A stretch of DNA of 37,399 nucleotides from Actinomycetota bacterium (lineage in GTDB: Bacteria; Actinomycetota; Actinomycetes; Mycobacteriales; Pseudonocardiaceae), in assembly GCA_021324675.1 (NCBI GenBank), contig JAJPIR010000112.1, positions 1 through 37,399 on the forward strand, given 5' to 3'. Positions 18,195-27,943 of this stretch are shown here, one piece after another. The translations under genes and the position numbers were made by a program. Positions within the stretch are counted from its first letter, which is position 1. Every line of letters starts with the position of its first letter. Below the pieces are notes generated by a model, which had not been told where the DNA came from, did no database searches, and was given only the letters and a program-made list of their open reading frames with translations.

Positions 18195-18407
18195 GTGCTC
18201 GACGCGTTTCGCTACGGGAGGCCCTGGTCGTGGCTGATGTCGATCGGGCGGGTACACCGCTCACGGCAAGCACGGGAGGGTCGGCACCCGGCCCTCGTGG
18301 TCGGTTCCGCTAGGCGCTCCAGGGCGCTGCGGAGGCGATCAACCAGAGGCCGGCCGGCCCACCGACACGCGGGCGCGGGTGCCGCGCACGCCAGGGAGCT
18401 GCCGTGA
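18195..18407 (+). CDS. Candidate phoAT-like small ORF overlapping phoH
   Basis: A GTG-initiated frame of 70 residues ends in the GTGA that also starts phoH. Mycobacterial phoH2 genes are preceded by a small antitoxin gene (phoAT) with a similar overlap. The product is strongly Arg-rich ([17 protein letters not shown]) and I cannot match it by sequence. The same DNA also contains a hairpin near 18271-18300 (CACGGGAGGGTCGG pairing with CCGGCCCTCGTG), so a structured leader RNA is the competing explanation. Confidence is low to moderate. Confidence 0.35.
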   Translation: MLDAFRYGRPWSWLMSIGRVHRSRQAREGRHPALVVGSARRSRALRRRSTRGRPAHRHAGAGAAHARELP

Positions 18408-19738
18408 TCGCCTCTCGCTCGCCACACTCCACCGCCCCCGGAATTCGCACTTACGTGCTGGACACGTCGGTCCTGCTGTCTGACCCGTGGGCGCTCAGCC
18501 GATTCGACGAACACGAAGTGGTGTTGCCACTTGTGGTGATTGGAGAACTGGAAGGCAAGCGGCATCACTCGGAACTTGGCTGGTTCGCCCGCGAGGCGCT
18601 GCGGCTGTTGGATGATCTACGCCGGACGCACGGCCGGTTGGACGCACCTGTTCCGATCGGCGACCTGGGTGGCACGCTGCGTGTCGAGTTGAACCACTGT
18701 GATCCGTCCGTGCTGCCCTCTGGATTCCGCACTGACAGCAACGACTCCCGCATCCTCGCCTGCGCGTTGAACCTGGTTGCAGACGGTCGCAACGTCACCT
18801 TGGTTACCAAAGACATGCCCCTGCGGGTCAAGGCGGGCGCGGTGGGATTGGCCGCGGACGAGTACCGCGCGCAAGACGTGGTGCCGTCAGGCTGGACCGG
18901 CATGACCGACGTCGACGTCGACCCTTCGGTGCTTGATGAGATTTACAAGGAGGGCGTTGCCGATCTCGGTGAGCATCTTGAAGCCGCCGGATTGCCCTGC
19001 AACACCGGTGTGCGGCTGCTTGCTGGGACGGCGACCGCGCTAGGCCGGATCACCCCCGACAAGCGGGTCCGGTTGGTGCGAGGGGACCGCGAGGCGTTCG
19101 GTCTGCGCGGCCGCTCGGCTGAGCAGCGCATCGCATTGGATCTACTGTTAGATCCCGATGTCGGCATCGTGTCCCTTGGTGGCCGGGCGGGAACCGGTAA
19201 GTCGGCGCTTGCACTGTGCGCGGGCTTGGAAGCCGTGATGGAGCGCGGCGCGCACCGCCGGGTCATCGTCTTCCGGCCGCTGTATGCCGTGGGCGGCCAG
19301 GATCTGGGCTACCTGCCCGGGAGCGAAAACGAGAAGATGCAGCCCTGGGCGCAGGCCGTATTCGACACCTTAGGTGCGATCGCCTCGCCGCACGTCATCG
19401 ATGAAGTGATCGACCGGGGGATGCTTGAGGTAATGCCGCTAACTCACATCCGCGGCCGGTCACTGCACGATGCCTTCGTCATCGTCGACGAAGCGCAGTC
19501 CCTGGAGCGCAACGTGCTGCTCACGGTGCTATCCCGGCTGGGCACCGGCTCGCGAGTCGTGCTCACCCACGACGTCGCGCAACGGGACAACCTCCGCGTT
19601 GGCCGGCATGACGGGATAGCAGCGGTGATCGAGAAGCTGAAGGGGCACCCGTTGTTTGCGCACGTCACCCTGACCCGCTCGGAGCGCTCGCCGATCGCAG
19701 CTCTGGTCACCGAGATGCTGGAGGGTTACGCGCACTGA
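18404..19738 (+). CDS. phoH2: PIN-PhoH fusion protein (PhoH2-type RNA helicase/nuclease)
   Basis: A 444-residue protein with GTG start and GGGAG upstream. Residues 12-165 form a PIN nuclease domain with acidic residues in YVLDTSVLL (Asp20), IGELEG (Glu48), TDSNDSRIL (Asp111/114) and TKDMPL (Asp137). Residues 230-444 form the PhoH ATPase: Walker [10 protein letters not shown] (259-267) and Walker [10 protein letters not shown]. Mycobacterial PhoH2 (Rv1095) is described as an ATP-dependent RNA helicase with sequence-selective RNase activity, paired with the antitoxin PhoAT. All key residues are present. It is convergent with the AfsR gene and ends at a hairpin. Confidence 0.93.
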   Translation: MIASRSPHSTAPGIRTYVLDTSVLLSDPWALSRFDEHEVVLPLVVIGELEGKRHHSELGWFAREALRLLDDLRRTHGRLDAPVPIGDLGGTLRVELNHCDPSVLPSGFRTDSNDSRILACALNLVADGRNVTLVTKDMPLRVKAGAVGLAADEYRAQDVVPSGWTGMTDVDVDPSVLDEIYKEGVADLGEHLEAAGLPCNTGVRLLAGTATALGRITPDKRVRLVRGDREAFGLRGRSAEQRIALDLLLDPDVGIVSLGGRAGTGKSALALCAGLEAVMERGAHRRVIVFRPLYAVGGQDLGYLPGSENEKMQPWAQAVFDTLGAIASPHVIDEVIDRGMLEVMPLTHIRGRSLHDAFVIVDEAQSLERNVLLTVLSRLGTGSRVVLTHDVAQRDNLRVGRHDGIAAVIEKLKGHPLFAHVTLTRSERSPIAALVTEMLEGYAH

Positions 19739-19740
19739 TC

Positions 19741-19771
19741 GGGTTGGCGGCTCTTGAAGAGCTACCAACCC
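19741..19771. terminator. Hairpin between convergent phoH and AfsR genes
   Basis: GGGTTGGCGGCTC pairs with GAGCTACCAACCC (one C/A mismatch, one G-T pair) around a TTGAA loop, three bases after the phoH stop. The AfsR stop codon (19764-19762) lies inside it. The core GCTCTTCAAG-N2-CCGCCAACC on the minus strand matches the 3737-3765 repeat arm, and a further degenerate copy follows at 19779-19802. Confidence 0.65.
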
Positions 19772-22344
19772 GGCGGGGGGGTGCTTTGAACAGCAGCCAA
19801 CCTGACGGTCCTGGCCGGCGCGGATGGCGCCGGCCGGGCCGGCACGAGTGCCACCTCCCGAAGGGGATCGGAAAAGACGTCGAGTGCCTCGAGCACTTGC
19901 TGGAAGCATCGCGCCGCCTTCTCGTAACACCGTTGTAGTCGATGTACTGTGCGGTTCCGGCGGACGGCGCAGGCATCGGTATGGCGATCGACTAGGTCAG
20001 CCAGATCAGCCAGCGAGTGTTCAAGATTTACCAGGGCCTTGTCGAAACGACCCTCATCACCATGACCGGTGATGCGTTCGACCACCATCGGCGTAACTGC
20101 ACGGCTGCGTGGGGCTCCGCAGGTGGCAAGGATTTGTTCGAAGCCGGTGAGCGCTTCATCGAGGCGGCGCTGTAGCCGGTATAGCGCACCTGCACTGTGC
20201 TGCGGCATGGTGTCCTGCCCGCTGGTCACCGCTTGCCGAGCACAGGCCAACATCAGCTCGCACACCGCCCGCCAGTCGTCGTAGTGCCCGCGAATGAGGA
20301 CGATTCTGGCCAGCCGCACGCCCAGGGCCCACCCGAGCTGATCAGAGCCGATCGCGTAGGCCTGGTCGACGGCACCGATCAGGGCCAGGCGTTCTCCGGT
20401 GAACCAGCCGACCGGGTCGGTGGCCACCGAGGCGACCACTGACTCGGCAGGACGCCAGCGGGTCCCGGCGTCGACCGGCCCGGTGAAAGCGGAGCTGGCT
20501 ATGGTCCGGCTTGCTTCGTCGGCCAATGCCAGCCATCCTGCGAACGCGCGATCCAGTGCCGCGAATCGACTGGCGGGCGACTCCTGGGCGGCAACCACTT
20601 CCCGGGCGTAAACCCGCAGCAGGTCATGGAAGCGGTAACGCAACCGTCCCGATGCATCGCGCCCCGCCACCTCAAGAAGGTGCTGGTCAACCAGCGTGTC
20701 CATCAGATCCTCGGCCTGGACCTGCGACACATCCAGCAGGGCTGCGGTGACCCAGGGCGTGAAGTCGCGACTTTCCAGCAGCCCGAGCAGGCGAAAGGCG
20801 CGCCGGGCCATCGCGTCGAGAGTCTCGTAGCTGCGCGCCAGGCTCGCGCGGACGTCCAGATCTCCGAACTGCAGTCTGTCTAGGCGGGCGGCTTCATCGG
20901 TCAGGTCGGCCTCGAGCCGAGACAGCGGCCAGTGTGGACGTGCGCCAAGCCGAGCGCCCGCGGCACGGATGGCCAAGGGCAGGTAGCCGCAGAGCCGAAC
21001 AATCTCCCGCGCCGCCCCCGGCTCTGCGGCTACCCGTTGCGGGCCGGCGACTCGGGCGAGCAGCTCGGCGGCCTGATCGGGTGCGAAAATGTCGAGATCG
21101 ATCAGCTGTGCGCCGCCCAGGCCGGACAGCCGCGCCCGGCTGGTGACCAGGAGTGCGCAGCCGGCGGTGCCCGGCAGCAACGGTCGCAGTTGGGCTTCGC
21201 AAGCAGCATCGTCGAGCAGGATGAGCAGGCGGCGATCGGCCAGCCGGCTGCGGTACAGCGCGGCGCGTTCCTCTGGATCGTCGGGGATTGCTGCGCGGTC
21301 CACCCCGAGCGCACGCAGGAACCGCGCCAGCACGTCGGATGCTGCCAGTGGGTTGGCCTGCATCCCACGAAGATTGACGAACAGCTGGCCGTCGGGGTAA
21401 TGAGCACGTAACCGGTGCGCGGCGTGCACGGCCAAGGTGGTCTTACCGATGCCTGCTTTACCGGAGATGGTGATGAGCGGCATGGCGGATCGATCGGTCG
21501 CGGCGGCCAGGTGAGTGATCATGGCGAGCTGCGTGGTGCGCCCGGTGAAGTCGGTGATGTCTGCTGGGAGCTGGGCTGGCGCGATGGACGGTGTCAGCGG
21601 TGCTTCCAGCAGCGGGTCACCATTGAGGATGGCGCGCTCGAGCCGTTGCAGCTCGTTGCTGGGTTCCAACCCAAGCTGCTCGACCAAGGCGCCCCGGGTG
21701 CGCTGGTAGACCTCCAGTGCTTCGGCTTGGCGACCTGCCTGGTACAGCGCGGTCATCAGCAGTCCTTGGAGCTGTTCCCTCATCGGGTGCCGCGCCGCCA
21801 ACTCGGCGAGTTCACCGACGATCGCGCCGGCGTTACCGCAGGCTAGTTCGGCGGTGTACAGCTGGGCTAGGCCGGCTAGGCGGCGCTCGGCCAACCGGTC
21901 AGCCTCGGCGCGTAGCAGGGGCAGGTCGATGAGGTCGCTGAAGGCATCCCCGCGCCACAGCCCCAGCGCATTGCGCAGCAGTTGCACCGCGCGGGCCGGC
22001 TGCATGGCGCCAGCACTGTCCGCTAGCGCGGACTCGAATCGTTCAGCGTCAAGTTCGCCGGGATGAACTTGCAGCGTGTAGCTGCCGTTCTGGTACTGGA
22101 TCCGGGCCGGGTCGCCCAGTGCGCGGCGCAGCCGATGCACGTGGAGCTGCAACTTCTTGGCCGCGCGAGGATCGCGCTGTCCCGCCCACAACGCGTCAAC
22201 CAGAACGTCCACGCCCACCGGCGTGTTCGGGCGAGTGAGCAGGACGCCGAGTACCATCCGGGGCATCGGGGCGGAAAGCTGGGCCGGTGTCTCGCCGAGT
22301 CGCACCCGCAGTGGGCCGAGCACTTCGAACTCCACTGAAGTCAC
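19762..22344 (-). CDS. AfsR/SARP-type regulator (BTAD, NB-ARC)
   Basis: An 860-residue transcription factor. Residues 1-95 are an OmpR-like winged helix (FEVLGPLRVRLG, VDVLVDALW, LQLHVHRLRRALG), 100-245 the bacterial transcriptional activation domain, and 265-560 an NB-ARC/STAND ATPase with P-loop GKAGIGKT (295-302) and LILLDDA. The winged-helix-like RYRFHDLLRVYARE follows. The remaining 270 residues are helical but hold at most degenerate TPRs. AfsR proteins activate secondary-metabolism or stress genes through 11-bp direct repeats. It is divergent from a secreted protein with such a repeat upstream. GTG 22344 lacks a strong Shine-Dalgarno. Confidence 0.9.
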   Translation of the reverse strand: MTSVEFEVLGPLRVRLGETPAQLSAPMPRMVLGVLLTRPNTPVGVDVLVDALWAGQRDPRAAKKLQLHVHRLRRALGDPARIQYQNGSYTLQVHPGELDAERFESALADSAGAMQPARAVQLLRNALGLWRGDAFSDLIDLPLLRAEADRLAERRLAGLAQLYTAELACGNAGAIVGELAELAARHPMREQLQGLLMTALYQAGRQAEALEVYQRTRGALVEQLGLEPSNELQRLERAILNGDPLLEAPLTPSIAPAQLPADITDFTGRTTQLAMITHLAAATDRSAMPLITISGKAGIGKTTLAVHAAHRLRAHYPDGQLFVNLRGMQANPLAASDVLARFLRALGVDRAAIPDDPEERAALYRSRLADRRLLILLDDAACEAQLRPLLPGTAGCALLVTSRARLSGLGGAQLIDLDIFAPDQAAELLARVAGPQRVAAEPGAAREIVRLCGYLPLAIRAAGARLGARPHWPLSRLEADLTDEAARLDRLQFGDLDVRASLARSYETLDAMARRAFRLLGLLESRDFTPWVTAALLDVSQVQAEDLMDTLVDQHLLEVAGRDASGRLRYRFHDLLRVYAREVVAAQESPASRFAALDRAFAGWLALADEASRTIASSAFTGPVDAGTRWRPAESVVASVATDPVGWFTGERLALIGAVDQAYAIGSDQLGWALGVRLARIVLIRGHYDDWRAVCELMLACARQAVTSGQDTMPQHSAGALYRLQRRLDEALTGFEQILATCGAPRSRAVTPMVVERITGHGDEGRFDKALVNLEHSLADLADLVDRHTDACAVRRNRTVHRLQRCYEKAARCFQQVLEALDVFSDPLREVALVPARPAPSAPARTVRLAAVQSTPPPGW

Positions 22345-22518
22345 CCCCGCTCAGCTGGCGCCTAGCTGGTCGGTACCGAGTGTAGCCACATGATGTCAGC
22401 TGGTAACTGAGCTTTCCCCCAATCGGGACGAACCGCAGCATCATCACCGCTATCGGTTCCGGGCAGTCACACGGCGAGGCTGGTGATGCAACCGTGGGTG
22501 ACAGGCGGCAACCGGGCA

Positions 22519-22550
22519 GAAAGCGGACGGAAAGCGGCGAGACCTAGCGT
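22519..22550 (+). promoter_or_regulatory. Candidate SARP operator and -10 box
   Basis: GAAAGCGG at 22519-22526 is repeated at 22530-22537 (11-bp period). A weaker copy, GCAACCGG, is one period upstream (22508-22515). A TAGCGT -10-like hexamer starts at 22545, seven bases after the last repeat. SARP activators bind heptamer direct repeats with 11-bp spacing whose last copy lies about 8 bp from the -10. The flanking AfsR gene is the obvious candidate binder. Confidence 0.5.
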
Positions 22551-22564
22551 GGGCGTCGCAACGT

Positions 22565-22599
22565 ATCCCAGGAGACAGGTCGGGCGGGGGACCTGGGAT
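22565..22599 (+). promoter_or_regulatory. Alternative hairpins in the 5' leader of the secreted-protein gene
   Basis: ATCCCAGG (22565-22572) pairs with CCTGGGAT (22592-22599), while CAGGTC (22576-22581) pairs with GACCTG (22590-22595). The two stems share the right arm, so they are mutually exclusive. They lie between the predicted -10 and the start codon. Confidence 0.4.
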
Positions 22600-22634
22600 G
22601 CCCAATGACGACGATCGGGAGAGGGGACTTTCTG

Positions 22635-23063
22635 ATGTCTTGGACCTCCGCACGGATGGCCGGTCCGGTACTTGCTGCCGCTACCGCGACGCTTGCCATG
22701 ACGGTGCCTGCTAGCGCATCAGTATCACCATCAATTGCAAAGGACGCGCCTGGGCCCGGATCCTCGACAATGGTGTCTTGCGGGTTGAGTTACCCGGCGA
22801 AGGACAATCAGTGGGTCAATTTCCCGGCCAACACGGTGACTTTGCGTAGCGGTCCCAGCGATTCCTGCATCGGGACCGGTCAAGGTATGCACGACCAGCG
22901 TGCCCAGTACATGTGTTACACCCCAGGCGACGGTGGCACGTGGACTTTCCTGCGCAACACCGCGACCGGAAACCAGGGTTGGGTACGTGACGACCTGCTA
23001 CCTGGTTACGGCAGCAAGGAGCCCTGTGAGAACAACCCACCCCCAGCGTTCACTCGGTCGTGA
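22635..23063 (+). CDS. Secreted SH3-like small protein
   Basis: The ATG at 22635 (GAGAGGGG upstream) gives 142 residues. A Sec signal peptide (MAGPVLAAATATLAMTVPAS) has a likely cleavage near ASA-SVS. The mature domain resembles a bacterial SH3: NTVTLRSGPSDSC, a central GTWTFLRNTATGNQGWVRDDLL strand-turn-strand, and four cysteines (SCGL, DSCI, YMCY, EPCE) that could form two disulfides. Such domains bind cell-wall or surface ligands; no catalytic residues are visible. It is divergent from the AfsR gene and may be its target. It ends five bases from the convergent fumarase stop. Confidence 0.8.
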   Translation: MSWTSARMAGPVLAAATATLAMTVPASASVSPSIAKDAPGPGSSTMVSCGLSYPAKDNQWVNFPANTVTLRSGPSDSCIGTGQGMHDQRAQYMCYTPGDGGTWTFLRNTATGNQGWVRDDLLPGYGSKEPCENNPPPAFTRS

Positions 23064-23068
23064 ATCGC

Positions 23069-24472
23069 TTAGTGGTGTTGCGGCTGGGCCATGTTGAGGA
23101 CGTCGAGAGCGGCGTCTAGTTGGTCGGGGTCAAGAGTTCCGGTGTTGAGGTGGCCGCGGGCGCGGACCACGTCAGAAATGGTGCGCTTTTCGAGCAGCGC
23201 CTGTTTGGCGATGGAAGCGGCCTCCTCGTACCCGACGTAGCGGTTGAGCGCGGTGACAATCGCCGGTGACGATTCGGCGTACTCGCGGCAGCGGGCGGCG
23301 TCGGCCTGGGCACCCTCGACGACCTTGTCTGCGAGTAACCGTGCGGCCGTGGCAAGCAGCCGGGCCGACTCCAAAACATTGCGCGCCATCACCGGCATCA
23401 TCACGTTGATCTCGAAATTGCCCTGGGATCCGGCGAACGCGACGCACGCGTCATTACCGATCACTTGCGCCGCCACCATCATCGTGGCCTCGCAGATCAC
23501 CGGATTCACCTTGCCGGGCATGATCGACGAGCCCGGTTGCAGGTCAGGTAGTTGCAGCTCGGCCAGACCGGTGCGGGGACCCGAACCCAGCCACCGCAAG
23601 TCATTAGCGATCTTGAACAGTGACACGGCGACAGTGCGCAGCGCACCCGAGCACTCGACTAAACCGTCCCGCGCGGCCTGCGCCTCGATATGGTCGCGAG
23701 CCTCGGTGAGGACATCCAGGCCGGTAGCGCGCCGGAGCTGCTCGATGACGGCGGGGGCGAAACCTGGCGGTGCGTTCAACCCGGTGCCCACCGCGGTGCC
23801 GCCGATGGGCAGCTCTGCCAACCGGGGCAGGCAGCTACCCAGCCGCTCAACACCGTACCGAGCTTGAGTGGCCCACCCGCCAGCCTCCTGACCGAGAGTG
23901 ATCGGGACCGCGTCCATCAGGTGGGTGCGCCCTGCCTTGACCACCTCCGCCCAATCGCGTGACCGGCGGGCCAGCGCCGAAGCCAGGTGTACCAGCGCCG
24001 GCATCACCTCGTGTGCGACAGCCTCGGTGGCGGCTAGATGGATCGTGGTCGGGAACACGTCATTGGACGACTGCGATGCGTTGACGTGGTCGTTGGGGTG
24101 CACGTCAATACCGGTTGCCCGGCTGGCCAGGGTGGCGATCACCTCATTGGCGTTCATGTTCGAGCTGGTGCCCGAGCCGGTCTGGAACACGTCGACCGGG
24201 AAGTGCGCGTCGTGCTCACCTGCTGCCACCTCGTCGGCTGCCGTGGCGATCGCCTCGGCCAGCTTCTCCTCGAGCACGCCGAGTTGCCCATTCACCCGCG
24301 CGCAAGCCGCCTTGACCAGACCCAACGCCCGGATCTGCACTCGTTCCAGGCCCCGACCCGAGATCGGGAAGTTCTCCACGGCGCGTTGAGTCTGCGCGCG
24401 GTACAAGGCCTCAGCAGGCACCTGCACCTCGCCCATGGTGTCGCGTTCAGTCCGGTAACGCTCACTCGCCAT
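23069..24472 (-). CDS. fumC: Class II fumarate hydratase
   Basis: A 467-residue TCA-cycle enzyme interconverting fumarate and malate, starting at ATG 24472 behind GGAGG; upstream codons fall in the palindrome and are excluded. [12 protein letters not shown] at the N-terminus, the substrate motif [30 protein letters not shown] and the superfamily signature [12 protein letters not shown] are intact. It is a homotetrameric, iron-independent enzyme. It lies downstream of glpX on the same strand, separated by a 60-bp palindrome, in the same order as Rv1099c-Rv1098c. Confidence 0.96.
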   Translation of the reverse strand: MASERYRTERDTMGEVQVPAEALYRAQTQRAVENFPISGRGLERVQIRALGLVKAACARVNGQLGVLEEKLAEAIATAADEVAAGEHDAHFPVDVFQTGSGTSSNMNANEVIATLASRATGIDVHPNDHVNASQSSNDVFPTTIHLAATEAVAHEVMPALVHLASALARRSRDWAEVVKAGRTHLMDAVPITLGQEAGGWATQARYGVERLGSCLPRLAELPIGGTAVGTGLNAPPGFAPAVIEQLRRATGLDVLTEARDHIEAQAARDGLVECSGALRTVAVSLFKIANDLRWLGSGPRTGLAELQLPDLQPGSSIMPGKVNPVICEATMMVAAQVIGNDACVAFAGSQGNFEINVMMPVMARNVLESARLLATAARLLADKVVEGAQADAARCREYAESSPAIVTALNRYVGYEEAASIAKQALLEKRTISDVVRARGHLNTGTLDPDQLDAALDVLNMAQPQHH

Positions 24473-24507
24473 ATGTGCTGCCTCCGTAAGACAAAATGCA
24501 AACCCCG

Positions 24508-24567
24508 CAGTCTGGATGCAGACTGCTGTTTTAGAGGCTCCAGAAACAGCAGTCTGCATCCAGACTG
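24508..24567 (-). terminator. 24-bp perfect nested palindrome between glpX and fumC
   Basis: CAGTCTGGATGCAGACTGCT at 24508 begins a 24-base arm that is perfectly complementary to 24544-24567 across a 12-base loop. Each arm contains its own inverted repeat, CAGTCTG-N4-CAGACTG. The structure begins one base after the glpX stop; on the minus strand it is followed by CGGGGTTTGCATTTT. It probably terminates or protects the glpX message. Its arms are only about half GC, unlike the GC-only terminators elsewhere in the window. Confidence 0.7.
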
Positions 24568-24568
24568 G

Positions 24569-25603
24569 TCACCTGGGCGGGATCTGGTCGAAGTCCACCG
24601 CGGCGTATTGGCGCAGCTTGGTCAGCCGGTGCTCGCTGTCAATCATCCGCACGGTGCCGGACTTGGAGCGCATCACGATGGAATGGGTGCGGCACCCACC
24701 GGCGTGGTAGGTCACCCCGCGCAGCAATTCCCCGTCGGTGATGCCGGTGGCGCAGAAAAACACGTTCTCTCCGCAGACCAGGTCCTCGGTGGTGAGAATA
24801 CGATCCAGATCATGCCCGGCATCCAGCGCGGCCTGGCGCTCGGCGTCGTCCCGGGGCCACAACCGCCCTTGGATCGCACCACCCATGCAGCGCAATGCGG
24901 CCGCGCTGATAATGCCTTCCGGGGTGCCGCCAATACCGATGAGCAGGTCGACACCGGTGTCCGGGCGGGCCGCGGCGATCGCCCCCGCGACGTCACCATC
25001 GGTGATGAACGTGATGCGGGAACCGGCTTCACGGACCTGGCGTACCAGATCGTTGTGCCGTGGCCGGTCCAGGATGCAGACCGTGATATCGGACAGATCC
25101 ATCCGCTTGGCTCTGGCGACGCGCTTGAGGTTCTCGGCCACCGGTGCGGACAGGTCGATAACGTCGGCTGCCTCCGGTCCAGTGGCGATTTTCTCCATGT
25201 AGAAGACCGCAGAAGGATCGAACATCGTGCCTCGCTCCGATACCGCAAGCACGGCGAGCGCGTTCGGCATGCCCTTGCTCATCAGCGTCGTGCCGTCGAT
25301 TGGATCGACGGCGACATCGCATTCCGGGCCCTGCCCGTTGCCGACCTCCTCGCCGTTGAACAGCATCGGTGCTTCGTCTTTTTCGCCCTCACCGATCACC
25401 ACGACGCCGCGCATCGAGACCGAGCCGACCAGCTTGCGCATGGCGTCCACAGCGGCCTGATCACCGCCGTTCTTATCGCCACGACCCACCCACCGGCCGG
25501 CGGCCATCGCAGCGGCCTCGGTCACCCGTACCAGTTCCAGGGCGAGGTTGCGATCGGGTTCCTCCTGCTTCGGGTGCTGGCGTGGAGCCGACAAAGTACT
25601 CAT
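24569..25603 (-). CDS. glpX: Class II fructose-1,6-bisphosphatase
   Basis: A 344-residue gluconeogenic phosphatase with a good Shine-Dalgarno (GGAGG) before ATG 25603. Motifs: [17 protein letters not shown], the metal-binding [12 protein letters not shown] and DPIDGTT (100-105), and [15 protein letters not shown]. It hydrolyses fructose-1,6-bisphosphate to fructose-6-phosphate; in actinobacteria GlpX is usually the main FBPase. Length is normal. A conspicuous palindrome follows, then fumC. Confidence 0.95.
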   Translation of the reverse strand: MSTLSAPRQHPKQEEPDRNLALELVRVTEAAAMAAGRWVGRGDKNGGDQAAVDAMRKLVGSVSMRGVVVIGEGEKDEAPMLFNGEEVGNGQGPECDVAVDPIDGTTLMSKGMPNALAVLAVSERGTMFDPSAVFYMEKIATGPEAADVIDLSAPVAENLKRVARAKRMDLSDITVCILDRPRHNDLVRQVREAGSRITFITDGDVAGAIAAARPDTGVDLLIGIGGTPEGIISAAALRCMGGAIQGRLWPRDDAERQAALDAGHDLDRILTTEDLVCGENVFFCATGITDGELLRGVTYHAGGCRTHSIVMRSKSGTVRMIDSEHRLTKLRQYAAVDFDQIPPR

Positions 25604-25674
25604 AAACCCTCCAGAATGCGCGCCGCACCAATAATCACCGCTATTTTGGAACCCTTGCCATCCTCCCAGATTCG

Positions 25675-25947
25675 TTACTTTGCGGACGGATGGGCATCAG
25701 TGTGCTGTTCCCGAGCGGCGATCACCGCCTCGATCCGCTGCCGCGCTCCCGTGAGGTGGCGCTGGCAGGTCTCGGCAAGCTGCTCTCCGCGCTCCCACAA
25801 GGCCAGGGAGTCCTCGAGGCTTAACCCACCTGCTTCCAGCCGGCGCACCACCTCGGCCAGCTCGTCGCGGGCGGCCTCGTAACCTAGCGTCGCTGGATCG
25901 GCCGGGGAGTCGCTGGACCGGGCGGTGGCGTTGCGATCATCGCTCAC
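25675..25947 (-). CDS. xseB: Exodeoxyribonuclease VII small subunit
   Basis: The GTG at 25947 lies 11 bp inside the end of xseA and gives 90 residues. The core [20 protein letters not shown], then [24 protein letters not shown], is the XseB helical hairpin. The small subunits coat the long XseA helix. Longer upstream versions of the frame overlap xseA further and lack family similarity. The xseA-xseB order is standard. Confidence 0.93.
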   Translation of the reverse strand: MSDDRNATARSSDSPADPATLGYEAARDELAEVVRRLEAGGLSLEDSLALWERGEQLAETCQRHLTGARQRIEAVIAAREQHTDAHPSAK

Positions 25948-27196
25948 CGGTGACCACCGCTCCCAAGGCCCCATCGCATAACCGGATCCGCAGCTCGGTA
26001 CCTGCCGGCGCTTCGGCCACCGATCGCAGCACGGGCGCCGGTCCGGCTGCGCCAGTACCGCTATGAGCACTGGTCCGCTGCACGACCGCGTACCCGCGAG
26101 CCAACGTGGCTGCTGGCCCCAACGCCGCCAAGCGTGCTGCCGTGTGGGTCAATCCTTCCTGCGCAGTTCGGAGCCCACCGAGTATCGCCCGGTCAGCGCG
26201 GCTGCGCAGGTCAGCCACCACCCGGCCGTGCTCGGTCAGCGGGCGCAGGGGGTTGGCCAACACCGGGCGACTGCACAGCGCGTCGAGCAACCGGCGCTCC
26301 CGATCGACCCACCCATGCAGCGCCCGCCGGCACCGGTTACGCAATTGCTGCAGGGCGGCAGTCTCCTCGGTTACGTCCGGCACCACGCATTTGCCGGCGT
26401 CAGTAGGGGTGGAGCAGCGCTTGTCCGCGACATGGTCGACCAGCGGGGTGTCCGGTTCGTGCCCGATCGCCGAGACCACCGGGGTGACGCAGCGCGAGAC
26501 CGCGCGGCACAGCGACTCGTCGGAGAACGGCAGCAGATCCTCCACGCTGCCACCGCCGCGTGCCAGCACAATGACCTCCACCGCGGGATCCGCGTCGAGC
26601 GCGGTCAAAGCATCGATCATCTGGCTCACCGCCAGCGGCCCTTGAACGGCCACGTTGCACACCCGGAAACGCACCGCGGGCCAGCGGGCAGTGGCGTTGC
26701 TCAGCACGTCACGCTCGGCTGCGCTGCCCCGTCCAGTGATCAACCCGACGCAACCGGGTAGCAGGGGCAACGCCCGCTTGCGCCGAGGATCGAACAGGCC
26801 TTCAGCGTCCAGGATGCGCCGGATCCGCTCGATGCGGGCCAACAACTCGCCGATCCCCACGGCGCGGATCTCGTCCACCCGCAGGCTCAACGTGCTACGA
26901 CCCAGGTGCAACGACGGCTTGCCGTGCACCACCACCCGGCAACCATCCACCAATGGTGGTTGCCGATCACGCACCAGCGCGGTCGCGCAGGTGAGCGTGA
27001 CCGACACGTCAGCCACCGGGTCGCGCAAGGTGATGAACGCGGTGCCGGTGCCCGGTTTGGCGCTGATTTGGGTGATCTGCCCCTCGACCCAGACCGCACC
27101 CAGCCGGTCGATCCACGCGGCGATCTTGCGCGCGACGGTGCGGACGGGCCACGGCGCCTCCGGCGTCGTGGCACTTTGAGTGTGTGTTTCCGTCAC
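25937..27196 (-). CDS. xseA: Exodeoxyribonuclease VII large subunit
   Basis: A 419-residue single-strand DNA exonuclease subunit. The N-terminal OB-fold ([25 protein letters not shown]) is followed by the nuclease domain with [52 protein letters not shown] and [12 protein letters not shown]. The usual ADxRASTPTxAA motif reads [12 protein letters not shown], a slightly diverged version. The ATG at 27196 overlaps the upstream gene's stop (ATGA). It forms a coupled operon with xseB and the lipid-droplet-type gene. Confidence 0.94.
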   Translation of the reverse strand: MTETHTQSATTPEAPWPVRTVARKIAAWIDRLGAVWVEGQITQISAKPGTGTAFITLRDPVADVSVTLTCATALVRDRQPPLVDGCRVVVHGKPSLHLGRSTLSLRVDEIRAVGIGELLARIERIRRILDAEGLFDPRRKRALPLLPGCVGLITGRGSAAERDVLSNATARWPAVRFRVCNVAVQGPLAVSQMIDALTALDADPAVEVIVLARGGGSVEDLLPFSDESLCRAVSRCVTPVVSAIGHEPDTPLVDHVADKRCSTPTDAGKCVVPDVTEETAALQQLRNRCRRALHGWVDRERRLLDALCSRPVLANPLRPLTEHGRVVADLRSRADRAILGGLRTAQEGLTHTAARLAALGPAATLARGYAVVQRTSAHSGTGAAGPAPVLRSVAEAPAGTELRIRLCDGALGAVVTGER

Positions 27197-27831
27197 TGTG
27201 ACCGAACGGTGGAGATCCGGTTGGACAGCAGTGTGATGAACGCCGGCCGGTTCCGGTGAGCCCGCTCGTAGTCCAGCAGTGCCTCAAGCTGGGGCAGGGA
27301 CAACCCGCGCAATGTGGTTCTCAACTTGGCCAAGGACATCTCGCTGTACCCGGGCAACGGCTCCGACGGCTCCGACGGCTCCGTGGCGGGGGCGGGCCGG
27401 GTGCCGTTGACGTTGCCGTGCGAAGGCGTCAGGGCTTGTGCAACATCGCCTTCGTCCACTTCCCCGACGCCGGTATCGGGCTGGTTGCCGGATCGGGCAC
27501 CGGGAGCAACCGGCGCACTCTTGGTGGGCCAGCCCGTGCCGGCCGGCGGGCTGGCCTGGAGACCAGCTTCAGGGCTGGATTGTGGTGATTCGTCCTCATC
27601 GAATCTGGCCCACGGCGGGGTGTCCTCGACGGGGCGAAGTAACGAGAAAACCTGATCGCCCTTGATCGCCAGCTCAGTGACCCGCTGCTGTACCCGCATG
27701 CCTGCCTGGATGGCGCGACTGGCGGCGGTAACGGGAAGATCCGCGAGCTGGTCAGGCAGCTTGCGAGCCTGCTCCAGGGCAGTGACCACCAGACCGGCGG
27801 CGATGCGCAAGGGCAAGGGTACGTCGCTCAT
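27193..27831 (-). CDS. Lipid droplet-associated-type protein (Rv1109c-like)
   Basis: The chosen ATG at 27831 gives 212 residues. [59 protein letters not shown] begins the conserved amphipathic N-terminal domain (residues 1-65). A long acidic Pro/Ser linker with EPSEPSEP follows, then a conserved C-terminal helix pair ([20 protein letters not shown] and [13 protein letters not shown]). The family is annotated as lipid-droplet-associated in actinobacteria. It overlaps xseA by four bases and is divergent from ispH. Confidence 0.8.
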   Translation of the reverse strand: MSDVPLPLRIAAGLVVTALEQARKLPDQLADLPVTAASRAIQAGMRVQQRVTELAIKGDQVFSLLRPVEDTPPWARFDEDESPQSSPEAGLQASPPAGTGWPTKSAPVAPGARSGNQPDTGVGEVDEGDVAQALTPSHGNVNGTRPAPATEPSEPSEPLPGYSEMSLAKLRTTLRGLSLPQLEALLDYERAHRNRPAFITLLSNRISTVRSQ

Positions 27832-27943
27832 GGTGGTCAAGCCTGCCCCAGCTAACCGGTTTATGCCTACTCGGGCCCGCTGGGCCGGTGCATCGCGGGG
27901 CCATTGCCGTGGCACTGGCGAGGTGCACCCGTAGGGTGGCGAC

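Noticed and set aside
24473-24559. N-terminal extension of FumC from the palindrome
   Set aside because: It would translate half of the 24-bp palindrome; the ATG at 24472 has a proper GGAGG and matches family starts.
24038-25882. 614-codon open frame on the plus strand opposite fumC and glpX
   Set aside because: It is antisense to two well-conserved enzymes in GC-rich DNA, where the opposite-strand frame stays open by codon bias; the product has low complexity and no domain.
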